DNA of 64,000 nt. It comes from CAVTWS01 sp963738445 (GTDB lineage Bacteria > Actinomycetota > Acidimicrobiia > Acidimicrobiales > SHLQ01). Numbering within the stretch: the first letter of the stretch is position 1; each line of letters begins with the position of its first letter. The notes under the pieces were generated by a model. It worked only from the letters and a program-made list of their open reading frames with translations, was not told the DNA's origin and ran no database searches. Of the stretch, positions 44,173 to 51,981 are shown piece after piece. The translations under genes were made by a program, and so were the position numbers. The stretch spans positions 310,001 through 374,000 of the forward strand of contig CAVTWS010000023.1 of assembly GCA_963738445.1 (NCBI GenBank). The letters run 5' to 3'.

Positions 44173-45090
44173 ATGAACGACATCGTGCCCGCCTCACTCG
44201 CCGGTGAGCGCATCGATCGGGTGGTCGCCATCATGGCCGACGTCTCGCGTGCCCGGGCGGCATCGTTGGTCGACGAAGGGGCGGTGACCCTCGACGGGGT
44301 GATCGTGTCGGTGCGCAGCGCCCGGGTCCACGAGGGACTGGTGGTCGCCATCGAGGACGACGCGCTCCTGGCGGCCGACCGCGTCCTCGAACCGGACGCG
44401 TCGATCCCCATCGAGATCGTGTTCGTCGACGACCACATCATCGTGATCGACAAGCAGGCGGGCCTCGTCGTGCACCCCGGCGCCGGTCACGAGAACGACA
44501 CGCTGGTCAACGCACTGCTGGCCCGATACCCGGAGATCGCCGGAGTCGGCCAGGCGGATCGGCCCGGCGTCGTGCACCGGTTGGATCGCGGCACCTCGGG
44601 GTTGATGGTGGTGGCCCGGTCCGCCGCGGCGTACGCCGGCCTCGTGGAACAACTCTCCGCTCGCCTCGTCGAACGCACCTACACCGCGCTGGCCTGGGGA
44701 GTGCCTCCGGCGCGGGGCGTCGTCGACGCCCCCATCGGACGTTCGCCCCGCGACCCGCTGCGGATGGCGGTGGTCGCCGATGGTCGGCCGGCCCGAACCA
44801 GGTACGAGGTGATCGAGGAGTTGGAGGACGGCCGCTTGTCGCTCCTGCGGTGCCATCTGGAGTCCGGCCGCACCCATCAGATCCGCGTCCACCTGGCGGC
44901 CATAGAGCATCCGGTGGTCGGTGACGGCCGCTACGCACCGACCCGCGACCATCGCGGCCTCGACCGGCCGTTCCTCCATGCCGCCCGTCTGGCCTTCACT
45001 CATCCGGTGAGTGGCGATGACCTGGCGTTCGAGTCGGTGCTCCCGGCGGACCTCACCGTCGTACTCGAGGCGGCTCGGGCCCCACGGTAG
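44173..45090 (+). CDS. rluD: Pseudouridine synthase, RluD type
   Basis: It makes pseudouridines in 23S rRNA (helix 69 in the RluD type). The 305-residue protein has an N-terminal S4 domain (GERIDRVVAIMADVSRARAASLVDEGAVTLDG). The catalytic domain has VVHPGAGHENDTLVNALL, GVVHRLDRGTSGLMVVARS with the catalytic Asp, LVERTYTALAWG and RCHLESGRTHQIRVHLAAIEHPVVGD. The start has GGGAGGGG upstream. In many actinobacteria lspA lies between the DksA-like gene and rluD; here it does not. Confidence 0.94.
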   Translation: MNDIVPASLAGERIDRVVAIMADVSRARAASLVDEGAVTLDGVIVSVRSARVHEGLVVAIEDDALLAADRVLEPDASIPIEIVFVDDHIIVIDKQAGLVVHPGAGHENDTLVNALLARYPEIAGVGQADRPGVVHRLDRGTSGLMVVARSAAAYAGLVEQLSARLVERTYTALAWGVPPARGVVDAPIGRSPRDPLRMAVVADGRPARTRYEVIEELEDGRLSLLRCHLESGRTHQIRVHLAAIEHPVVGDGRYAPTRDHRGLDRPFLHAARLAFTHPVSGDDLAFESVLPADLTVVLEAARAPR

Positions 45091-45121
45091 GGATCGCCGG
45101 CTGCCCGCCCCGCCCCTCAGC

Positions 45122-45562
45122 TCAGGACTCGGGCCACGCCCGCTCGCCGTTGGCCATCTCGCCGATGTGGGCCAACGTGAACGAGTCGAGATAGCGACGC
45201 ATGTGCTCACCGGCGCTCGACCAGATGCTGAGCAGCACGCACTGACCTTCATGGTCGCAGGACCCGTTGGTGTGCGGTTCACCGAAGTCGCCGGCGACGA
45301 TGGGGCCGTCGACCGCCCGGATGATCTCGCTCAGCATGATGGCTTCGGGTGGCCGGGCGAGGATGTAGCCGCCACCCACCCCTCTCTTGGAGCGGACGAG
45401 GCCGGCACCTTTCAGGGCGAGCAGGATCTGCTCGAGGTAGGGCTGCGGCAGTCCGGTGCGTTCGGCGATCTCGCGGACCGATGTCGGCGAGGTGCCGTTG
45501 GCGTGCAGGGCGAGGCTCAGCAGAGCCCGGCTCGCATAGTCGCCACGCGTGGACACCTTCAT
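45122..45562 (-). CDS. Rrf2-family transcriptional regulator
   Basis: A 146-residue winged-helix regulator. The N-terminus MKVSTRGDYASRALLSLALH and the recognition region VREIAERTGLPQPYLEQILLALKGAGLVRSKRGVGGGYIL are typical. An Fe-S site is only partly present: CDHEGQC supplies two Cys with five residues between, but the third Cys found in IscR and NsrR is missing (VLLSIW follows). It may bind a cluster with another ligand or sense a different signal. It lies in the opposite direction to the phosphodiesterase-like gene, and its target is not evident. Confidence 0.9.
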   Translation of the reverse strand: MKVSTRGDYASRALLSLALHANGTSPTSVREIAERTGLPQPYLEQILLALKGAGLVRSKRGVGGGYILARPPEAIMLSEIIRAVDGPIVAGDFGEPHTNGSCDHEGQCVLLSIWSSAGEHMRRYLDSFTLAHIGEMANGERAWPES

Positions 45563-45646
45563 GCCCGCTGAGCCTAGGCGGCGCACGCCGCCAGTCGGCG
45601 GTGCCTCGGACCATCCCGGGCTGGGAGTGGCATCGGGTCGGCATAC

Positions 45647-46789
45647 GTGGTGGCATGGACATCTGTGAGCGGAGCGAGTAGCGCAGCCGATGACCAGCTC
45701 GTGCTGCCCGATTGGAACGGCGGGTGCATCTCGAACGTCATGCCCGCGCTCCTGGCGCCGGCCGCGTCGGCGCCGGCGTGGCTGCCGGCCGGGGTGCACG
45801 ACGCCCGGCAAGTGGTGCTGCTCGTGCTCGACGGACTGGGCTGGCGCCAGATGCAAGCTCGGGCGCCGTTGACCCGCACCCTGAGGGCCATGACCGGAGG
45901 CGCGATCACGACGGTCGCCCCGAGCACCACCGCCACCGCGTTGTGCTCGCTCACGACCGGCACCCCTCCTGGCGAGCACGGCGTGATCGGGTACCGGATG
46001 TGGGTCGAGGGCTCGGTGCTCAACGTGTTGCGATGGACCACTCCCGAAGGCGATGCCCGCCAGCGGGTCCCGCCCCGCGATGTGCAGGTCGTGCCGCCGT
46101 TCTGCGGCCAACGACCCACCGTGATCAGCCGCGCCGAGTTCTTGTCGACCGGCTTCACGATGGCCCACCTGGAGACGAGCGCCTATCGCAGCTACCGGAC
46201 CGCCTCGACCCTGGTCACCGAGATCTCGCTGGCCCTGCGGGCCGGCTCCCGTTTCGTCTACGCCTACTACGACGGGCTCGACAAGGTGTCTCACGAATAC
46301 GGCCTGGGCGAGCACTTCGACGCCGAGATGGGGGCTTGCGACCGCATCGTCGAGAGCATCCTCAACGTGTTGCCGAAAGGCGCGACCCTGCTCGTCACGG
46401 CCGATCACGGGCAGGTGCACACCGCCGACAACGTGGTCGACCTGGCGCCCGATGTCCTGGCGTTGGTGGCGAGTCAGTCGGGTGAGGGTCGTTTCCGGTG
46501 GTTGCATGCCCGGCCGGGGCAGATCGACTCGCTCCACGAGGTCGCCAGCACGCATCATCGGGACCAGGCCTGGGTGATGACCCGCCAACAGATGATCGAG
46601 GACGGCTGGTTCGGGCCCCGGGTGAGTGCGGACGCCATGGCTCGACTGGGCGATGTCGGCCTGGTGGCCAAGGGGACATGTGCCTTTGCCGACGATGCCG
46701 ACACCGGCCCCTATCACCTCATCGGTCGGCACGGATCGTTGACGGCCGAAGAGATGTTGGTGCCGCTGCTGGCGGCCGGCAACGACTGA
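45647..46789 (+). CDS. Alkaline phosphatase superfamily phosphodiesterase
   Basis: A 380-residue enzyme of the nucleotide pyrophosphatase/phosphodiesterase group. The metal-binding VVLLVLDGLGWRQM (Asp) is followed by the nucleophile Thr in APSTTATALCSLTTGTPPGEHGVIGY. YAYYDGLDKVSHEYG (Asp, His) and LLVTADHGQVHT (Asp-His) supply the other metal ligands. No signal peptide is seen, so it is probably cytoplasmic. The start is a GTG at 45647 without a clear site; a GTG at 45665 is possible. Substrates of this class include nucleotide sugars and phospholipids. Confidence 0.85.
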   Translation: MVAWTSVSGASSAADDQLVLPDWNGGCISNVMPALLAPAASAPAWLPAGVHDARQVVLLVLDGLGWRQMQARAPLTRTLRAMTGGAITTVAPSTTATALCSLTTGTPPGEHGVIGYRMWVEGSVLNVLRWTTPEGDARQRVPPRDVQVVPPFCGQRPTVISRAEFLSTGFTMAHLETSAYRSYRTASTLVTEISLALRAGSRFVYAYYDGLDKVSHEYGLGEHFDAEMGACDRIVESILNVLPKGATLLVTADHGQVHTADNVVDLAPDVLALVASQSGEGRFRWLHARPGQIDSLHEVASTHHRDQAWVMTRQQMIEDGWFGPRVSADAMARLGDVGLVAKGTCAFADDADTGPYHLIGRHGSLTAEEMLVPLLAAGND

Positions 46790-46838
46790 ACCGACCAAAA
46801 CTGGACCCGGCCGACAGGGCCGGCACCTGAGGAGAGCG

Positions 46839-47384
46839 ATGGACCCGAGTAGCCCGACGCCGGACGGGGACGAGCCCGTGATCGAGCATCCCGAGATCGT
46901 GTCGCTCGGCGGAACGGACGATCACCGCGACGGCCCGTCGTCCGGCGAGATGATCGAGTCGCCGGCGAAGGTGATGCGGCTGGGGACGATGATGAAGCAG
47001 CTTCTCGAGGAGGTCAGGAGCGCGACCCTCGACGACGCCAGCCGAGACCGCCTCCGCGAGATCTACGAGTTGTCGGTGACCGAGCTCGGCTCGGCTTTGT
47101 CGCCGGACCTGCGCGACGAGATGCACCGCTTCGCGTTGCCCTTCGGCGACGACGATTCGCCTCCCACCTCGGCGGAGCTGCAGATCGCCCAGGCCCAGCT
47201 CGTCGGCTGGCTGGAGGGACTCATCCAGGGCATCCAGGCGACGTTGTTCGCCCAGCAGATGGCGGCCCAACAGCAGCTGGCCAACATGCGGGGCCAGATC
47301 GGACCGGGCCCCGGTCCGGGTGCGGGGCCGTCCGGGCGGGGGAGCGAGGACCCTCGCGACGCCCGCCCCGGCACCTACCTCTGA
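46839..47384 (+). CDS. bpa: Bacterial proteasome activator Bpa/PafE
   Basis: Bpa is an ATP-independent ring that opens the actinobacterial 20S proteasome. The 181-residue protein has the conserved helical core VMRLGTMMKQLLEEVRSATLDDASRDRLREIYE and AELQIAQAQLVGWLEGLIQGIQATLFAQQMAAQQQL. The C-terminus is Gly/Pro-rich and ends GTYL, equivalent to the GQYL motif that docks into the proteasome alpha ring. The ATG has GAGGAGAG upstream. Its presence implies that prcBA genes exist elsewhere in the genome. Confidence 0.93.
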   Translation: MDPSSPTPDGDEPVIEHPEIVSLGGTDDHRDGPSSGEMIESPAKVMRLGTMMKQLLEEVRSATLDDASRDRLREIYELSVTELGSALSPDLRDEMHRFALPFGDDDSPPTSAELQIAQAQLVGWLEGLIQGIQATLFAQQMAAQQQLANMRGQIGPGPGPGAGPSGRGSEDPRDARPGTYL

Positions 47385-47417
47385 ACCCAGTCCTCCGCCC
47401 CCGGTCCTCAAGCCCTT

Positions 47418-47467
47418 GTTCTGGGAGACCAACTGGTCGCCCAGGCGACCAGTTGGTCTCCCAGAAC
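47418..47467. repeat. Perfect 24-bp-arm palindrome (element A)
   Basis: GTTCTGGGAGACCAAC... at 47418-47441 is repeated as an exact reverse complement at 47444-47467 with CA between. A related copy is at 57341-57390. It lies in the 234-bp gap between bpa and dnaE. The rest of the gap holds a TAGGGT box (47501-47506) and a CCTGTT/AACAGG stem. Confidence 0.85.
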
Positions 47468-47618
47468 GCGTCGACGGTGGTCCCGCCGGACTCCGCGGAG
47501 TAGGGTGCATCACATCGATGTCATTCGCTGTTGCCCCTGTTGTTGATGGGGAAACAGGCGCCTCCTGCGGCCGGTGTTGCGGCTCGCGGAGGAAGATCCG
47601 GCAAGGAGTCCTCGGCCC

Positions 47619-50600
47619 GTGGGCAGTTCGTTCACCCATCTCCACGTGCACACCGAGTACTCGATGCTCGATGGGGCGGCGCGCCTCGATCAGCTCGTGG
47701 CGGCTGCGGTCGCCGACGGCCAACCGGCCCTGGGGATCACCGATCACGGCAACATGTACGGGATCTTGGACTTCTACCGGGCGTGCCGGAGCCAGGGGAT
47801 CACCCCGATCCTCGGCACCGAGGCGTACATGGCCCACGAGAACCGTCACGAGCGCCCACCGCGCCGGGGTCGGATCGACGATTCCGGTGGTGACACCGAG
47901 GGGGGCGGAAAGCTCTACTACCACCTGACCCTCCTGGCCGAGAACAACGTCGGCTACAAGAACCTCATCCAGCTCGCCAGCCGGGCGTTCATGGAGGGCT
48001 ACTACTACAAGCCCCGGGTCGACTGGGAGACGCTGTCGGACCACAGTGAAGGCCTGATCGCCACGACCGGATGCCTCGGCGGGCACGTCCTCCAGAGCCT
48101 CATCAAAGGCGACTTCGACGGGGCCTTGGCCAAAGCGGCCCGGCTGCAGGACATCTTCGGTCGCGACAACCTCTTCGTGGAGATCCAGGACCACGGCATC
48201 CCGGAGCAGCACCGGACCAACCCGCAGCTGTTCGAGATCGCCCGCCGCATCGGTGCCCCACTGCTCGCCACCAACGACAGCCACTACGTCCACCGCCACG
48301 ACGCCGAGTCCCACGACGCGCTGCTCTGCGTCCAGACCGGCGCGCTCATGTCCGATCCCGACCGGTTCAAGTTCTCGAGCGACGAGCACTACCTCAAGTC
48401 GTCCGACGAGATGCGTCGGCTCTTCTCCGACATCGAGGTGTCGTGCGACAACACGTTGTGGGTCGCCGAGCGGTGCCAGGTCGAGATCGAGTTCGGCAAG
48501 CCGCAACTGCCGAACTTCCCAATCCCGGAGGGGTTCGACGACGGCGACTCCTACCTGCGCCACCTCACCATGGAAGGAGCCAGGCAGCGATGGGGCGCCA
48601 CGCTCGACGACCGCACCGTCGAGCGCCTCGCCTTCGAGCTCCAGGTCATCGCCCAGATGGGGTTCTCGTCGTACTTCCTCATCGTGTGGGACCTCATCCG
48701 CCATGCCCGAAACTCCGACATCCGGGTCGGCCCGGGGCGAGGCAGCGCCGCCGGCTGCGCGGTCGCCTACTGCCTCCGGATCACCGACCTCGACCCCATC
48801 GCCTACGACCTGCTCTTCGAACGGTTCCTCAACCCGTCGCGCATCTCTATGCCCGACATCGACATGGACTTCGACTCCCGGTACCGCGATGAGATGATCC
48901 GCTACGCAGCCGAGAAGTACGGCCGTGACCACGTCGCGCAGATCGTGACGTTCAGCCAGATCAAAGCCCGGGCCGCGGTCCGAGATGCCGCCCGCGTGCT
49001 CGGGTACCCTTACATCGTGGGCGACAAGATCGCCAAGGCCATGCCCCCGCTGGTCATGGGTCGCGACACCCCGCTCCACGCCTGCCTGGAGAAGAAGCCG
49101 AAGTTCGAGGACGGCTACGCCATGGCCGGCGAGCTCCGGACGATGTACGACACCGACCAGGACGCCCGCAAGGTCATCGACGTCGCCAAGGGCCTCGAGG
49201 GGTTGCGGCGCCAGGACGGCATCCACGCGGCGGCGGTGGTGATCACCCGTGAGCCGCTCACCGAGTACCTGCCCATCCAGCGCAAACCCGAGGCGGGCGT
49301 CGACCCCGCGGAGGCCCCGGTCGTCACGCAGTACGAGATGCACGGTGTCGAGGACCTCGGGCTGCTCAAGATGGACTTCCTCGGTCTGCGCAACCTCGAC
49401 GTCATCACCGACACCCTCGAGTTGATCCGCCACACCCGCAGCGTCGAAGTCGACATCGACAACGTCGACCTCGATGATCGCCCCACCTACGACCTGCTCT
49501 CCCGGGGCGACAGCATCGGGGTCTTCCAGCTCGAGTCGGGCCCGATGCGCTCGCTGATGCGTTCGCTGCAACCGTCGTGCTTCGACGATGTCGCCGCCCT
49601 GGTGGCCCTGTACCGACCGGGCCCAATGGAAGCGAACATGCACAACGACTTCGCGGACCGCAAGAACGGCCGCAAGCCGATCGAGCTCCTGCATCCCGAC
49701 GCCGAGTCGATCCTGGGCGACACGTACGGGCTGATGATCTACCAGGAATCGATGATGCGGGTGGCGCAGAAGTTCGCCGGCTACTCGCTGGCGGATGCCG
49801 ACAACCTGCGCAAGGCGTGCGGAAAGAAGATCCGTGAGGTGATGGCCCAGGAGAAGGCCAAGTTCATCGACGGGGTCGCGGCCACCGGCTACGGCGACGA
49901 GCTGGGCGAGAAGTGGTGGGCGATCATCGAGCCCTTCGCCGACTACGCCTTCAACAAGAGCCACAGCTACGGCTACGGCTACATCGCCTATCAGATCGCC
50001 TACCTGAAGTGCCACTACCCGGTCGAGTACCTGGCCGCCCTGCTCACGAGCGTGAAAGGCAGCCTCGAGAAGGCCGCGGTCTACCTCAACGAGTGCAAGG
50101 TGATGGGCATCGAGGTGGTGGTGCCCGACATCAACCGGGCCGAGACCGATTTCCGTCCGCTGCCCGATGTGTCGGTCCCGGCCGGGGTGCCCCCGGTGTA
50201 CGAGCGTTCCGTCGGCACCGGCTCACCGGGCACGATCGTCTTCGGCATGTCGGCGGTGCGCAACGTCGGCGCTGGACTGGTGGAGCTCATCATCAGGCAA
50301 CGCGTCGAGGGCGGACCGTTCGTCGACTTCTACGACTTCGTCGAGCGGGTCGACCTCAACGTCTTGAACAAGCGCACCATCGAGTCGCTGATCAAAGCCG
50401 GTGCCTTCGACTCCCTCGGGCATCCCCGCAAAGGGCTGCTCCTCGCCTACGAGACCATCATCGACCACACCGTGGCCCGCCGGAAGGAGCACGACATGGG
50501 CGTCATGTCGTTGTTCGGCGAGATGGAGTCGGGACCGGTGTTCGACGAACGGACCTCCGTCCCGGCGCTGGAGTTCGACAAGAAGACCCGCCTGGCCTTC

Positions 50601-51197
50601 GAGAAGGAGATGCTCGGCCTGTACGTCTCCGATCATCCACTCGCCGGGTTGGAATCGGTCCTCGCCCGCAAGTCCGAGCGCACCATCGCCGACCTCTTGG
50701 AGGAGCAGGGCGAGGTCTCGACCCGGGTGGGCGGTGTCGTCACCGGCCTCCAGAAGAAGTGGACCCGCAAGGGTGAGCTCATGGCCGTGTTCGAGCTCGA
50801 GGACATGCAATCGTCGATCGAGGTCATGGTGTTCCCACGCACGATGGCCGAGCACGGCCAGAAGCTGGTCGACGACGCGGTCGTGGTGCTGTTCGGGCGG
50901 ATCGACCAGCGCGAGGATCGTGCCAAGTTCATCGTCCAGGACGTCGACGTGCTGGAGGTCACGGAGATGGCCGAGACGCCGCCGCTGCGCCTGCGGCTCG
51001 GCGTGTCGGCCGTGCAGGCCCAGGTCATTCACGAGCTCAAGACCGTGCTGGTCGAGCATCCGGGCGAGACCATGGTGTTCCTGCACCTCGACGACCGTCA
51101 GATCGTGCGCCTGCCCGACCAGTTCCGGGTCCACACCGGCAACGGGCTGGTGGCCGAGTTGCGCGTGCTGCTCGGCCCCGACGCCGTCCTGGTTTGA
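47619..51197 (+). CDS. dnaE: DNA polymerase III subunit alpha
   Basis: The catalytic subunit of the replicative polymerase (DnaE1 type), 1192 residues from the GTG at 47619 with AAGGAG upstream. The PHP domain opens FTHLHVHTEYSMLDGA and continues with GITDHGNMYG. The C-family polymerase core has GPGRGSAAGCAVAYCL and MPDIDMDFDSRYRDEMI (catalytic Asp residues), then HAAAVVIT, FQLESGPMRSLM, YRPGPMEANM and NKSHSYGYGYIAYQIAYLKCHYP. Helix-hairpin-helix and OB domains (VGGVVTGLQKKWTRKGELMAVFELED) complete it. PHP residues look conserved, so it may proofread. Confidence 0.97.
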   Translation: MGSSFTHLHVHTEYSMLDGAARLDQLVAAAVADGQPALGITDHGNMYGILDFYRACRSQGITPILGTEAYMAHENRHERPPRRGRIDDSGGDTEGGGKLYYHLTLLAENNVGYKNLIQLASRAFMEGYYYKPRVDWETLSDHSEGLIATTGCLGGHVLQSLIKGDFDGALAKAARLQDIFGRDNLFVEIQDHGIPEQHRTNPQLFEIARRIGAPLLATNDSHYVHRHDAESHDALLCVQTGALMSDPDRFKFSSDEHYLKSSDEMRRLFSDIEVSCDNTLWVAERCQVEIEFGKPQLPNFPIPEGFDDGDSYLRHLTMEGARQRWGATLDDRTVERLAFELQVIAQMGFSSYFLIVWDLIRHARNSDIRVGPGRGSAAGCAVAYCLRITDLDPIAYDLLFERFLNPSRISMPDIDMDFDSRYRDEMIRYAAEKYGRDHVAQIVTFSQIKARAAVRDAARVLGYPYIVGDKIAKAMPPLVMGRDTPLHACLEKKPKFEDGYAMAGELRTMYDTDQDARKVIDVAKGLEGLRRQDGIHAAAVVITREPLTEYLPIQRKPEAGVDPAEAPVVTQYEMHGVEDLGLLKMDFLGLRNLDVITDTLELIRHTRSVEVDIDNVDLDDRPTYDLLSRGDSIGVFQLESGPMRSLMRSLQPSCFDDVAALVALYRPGPMEANMHNDFADRKNGRKPIELLHPDAESILGDTYGLMIYQESMMRVAQKFAGYSLADADNLRKACGKKIREVMAQEKAKFIDGVAATGYGDELGEKWWAIIEPFADYAFNKSHSYGYGYIAYQIAYLKCHYPVEYLAALLTSVKGSLEKAAVYLNECKVMGIEVVVPDINRAETDFRPLPDVSVPAGVPPVYERSVGTGSPGTIVFGMSAVRNVGAGLVELIIRQRVEGGPFVDFYDFVERVDLNVLNKRTIESLIKAGAFDSLGHPRKGLLLAYETIIDHTVARRKEHDMGVMSLFGEMESGPVFDERTSVPALEFDKKTRLAFEKEMLGLYVSDHPLAGLESVLARKSERTIADLLEEQGEVSTRVGGVVTGLQKKWTRKGELMAVFELEDMQSSIEVMVFPRTMAEHGQKLVDDAVVVLFGRIDQREDRAKFIVQDVDVLEVTEMAETPPLRLRLGVSAVQAQVIHELKTVLVEHPGETMVFLHLDDRQIVRLPDQFRVHTGNGLVAELRVLLGPDAVLV

Positions 51198-51204
51198 GCC
51201 TGTT

Positions 51205-51219
51205 CTGACGCTTCGTCAG
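51205..51219. terminator. Stem-loop after dnaE
   Basis: CTGACG (51205-51210) and CGTCAG (51214-51219) form a perfect 6-bp stem with a CTT loop 8 nt after the dnaE stop. No T-run follows, so termination would be factor-assisted or weak. Confidence 0.35.
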
Positions 51220-51312
51220 GGGTGGCGTCGACGCCGGTAGCCTCACAAGTTGCGAATCGGGCGCCGGCCCGCTGGAATTAGTGGGACCACGTCCCCTGGG
51301 GAGCCGTACCGA

Positions 51313-51981
51313 ATGCCCATCGAGGTCGAGACCAAGGACTGCACGGCGCTGAGCGACGCCGAGATCGAGGAGATGGCCGATCTCTGTGCCACCGGCGGCC
51401 TGGCCTACGAGGTCGGATTGCTGTCCAAGCAGGCGCAGTCGTGGGTGCTCGTCACCAAGGCGAGCGACAACGACAAGCTGAAGGGGTTCTCCTTCTGCAC
51501 CCTCGAGCGCATCGGTGGTACACCGAGCGTGCTCATGGGCCTGGCGTCGATCGCCCGAACCTCACGACGCGATCAGGTCCTCAAGGCCATCCTGACCGAC
51601 CAGATGCGTCGAGCCGTGCTGGCCTTCCCGGACGAGGACGTGCTCATCGCGACCCAGGTGGTGGATGCGGCCGGATTCGAGGCCCTGAAGGGCCTGCACG
51701 ACATCATTCCCCGCCCGGGCCATCGAGCCAACGGCGAGGAGCGAGCGTGGGGCCGTCGCCTGGCCAAGCGGTTCGGCATCGAGTCCACCAGCTACGACGA
51801 CCGCACGTTCATCGGCCGGGCCGAATCGATGCCGTGCGTGTTCGACCACGAGTCGAGCAAACCGGAGAAGGTGTCGCCGGAGATGATCGCCCTGCTCGAT
51901 GGCGTCAGCCCCGAGGCGGGCGATTCCCTGGTGATCTTCGGCTGGGCCATGGCCGAAGATCTCGTGAAGTACACACCCTGA
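51313..51981 (+). CDS. Conserved unknown protein (possible GNAT-like fold)
   Basis: A 222-residue protein from the ATG at 51313 with GGGGAG upstream. A TTG at 51250, 6 nt after a TAGCCT box (51238-51243), would add 21 residues and fit a leaderless start. The order of segments, ALSDAEIEEMADLCA, then QSWVLVTKASDNDKLKGFSFCTLERIGG, then RRDQVLKAILTDQMRRAVL and EDVLIATQVVDAAGFEALKG, resembles an acetyltransferase fold, but the acetyl-CoA motif is not convincing. No function is assigned. Its stop overlaps the probable CTG start of the nitroreductase. Confidence 0.65.
   Translation: MPIEVETKDCTALSDAEIEEMADLCATGGLAYEVGLLSKQAQSWVLVTKASDNDKLKGFSFCTLERIGGTPSVLMGLASIARTSRRDQVLKAILTDQMRRAVLAFPDEDVLIATQVVDAAGFEALKGLHDIIPRPGHRANGEERAWGRRLAKRFGIESTSYDDRTFIGRAESMPCVFDHESSKPEKVSPEMIALLDGVSPEAGDSLVIFGWAMAEDLVKYTP

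Noticed and set aside
44194..45282. Minus-strand 362-codon frame over rluD
   Set aside because: Antisense of a conserved pseudouridine synthase; no motif of its own.
47574..47618. Earlier GTG start for dnaE
   Set aside because: It would add 15 atypical residues and lacks a ribosome site, whereas the GTG at 47619 follows AAGGAG and fits the family's N-terminus.
46719..50015. Very long open frame on the minus strand across bpa and dnaE
   Set aside because: It is the antisense of dnaE, which has full family motifs. High GC content keeps the complementary frame open, and the product has no recognisable motif.
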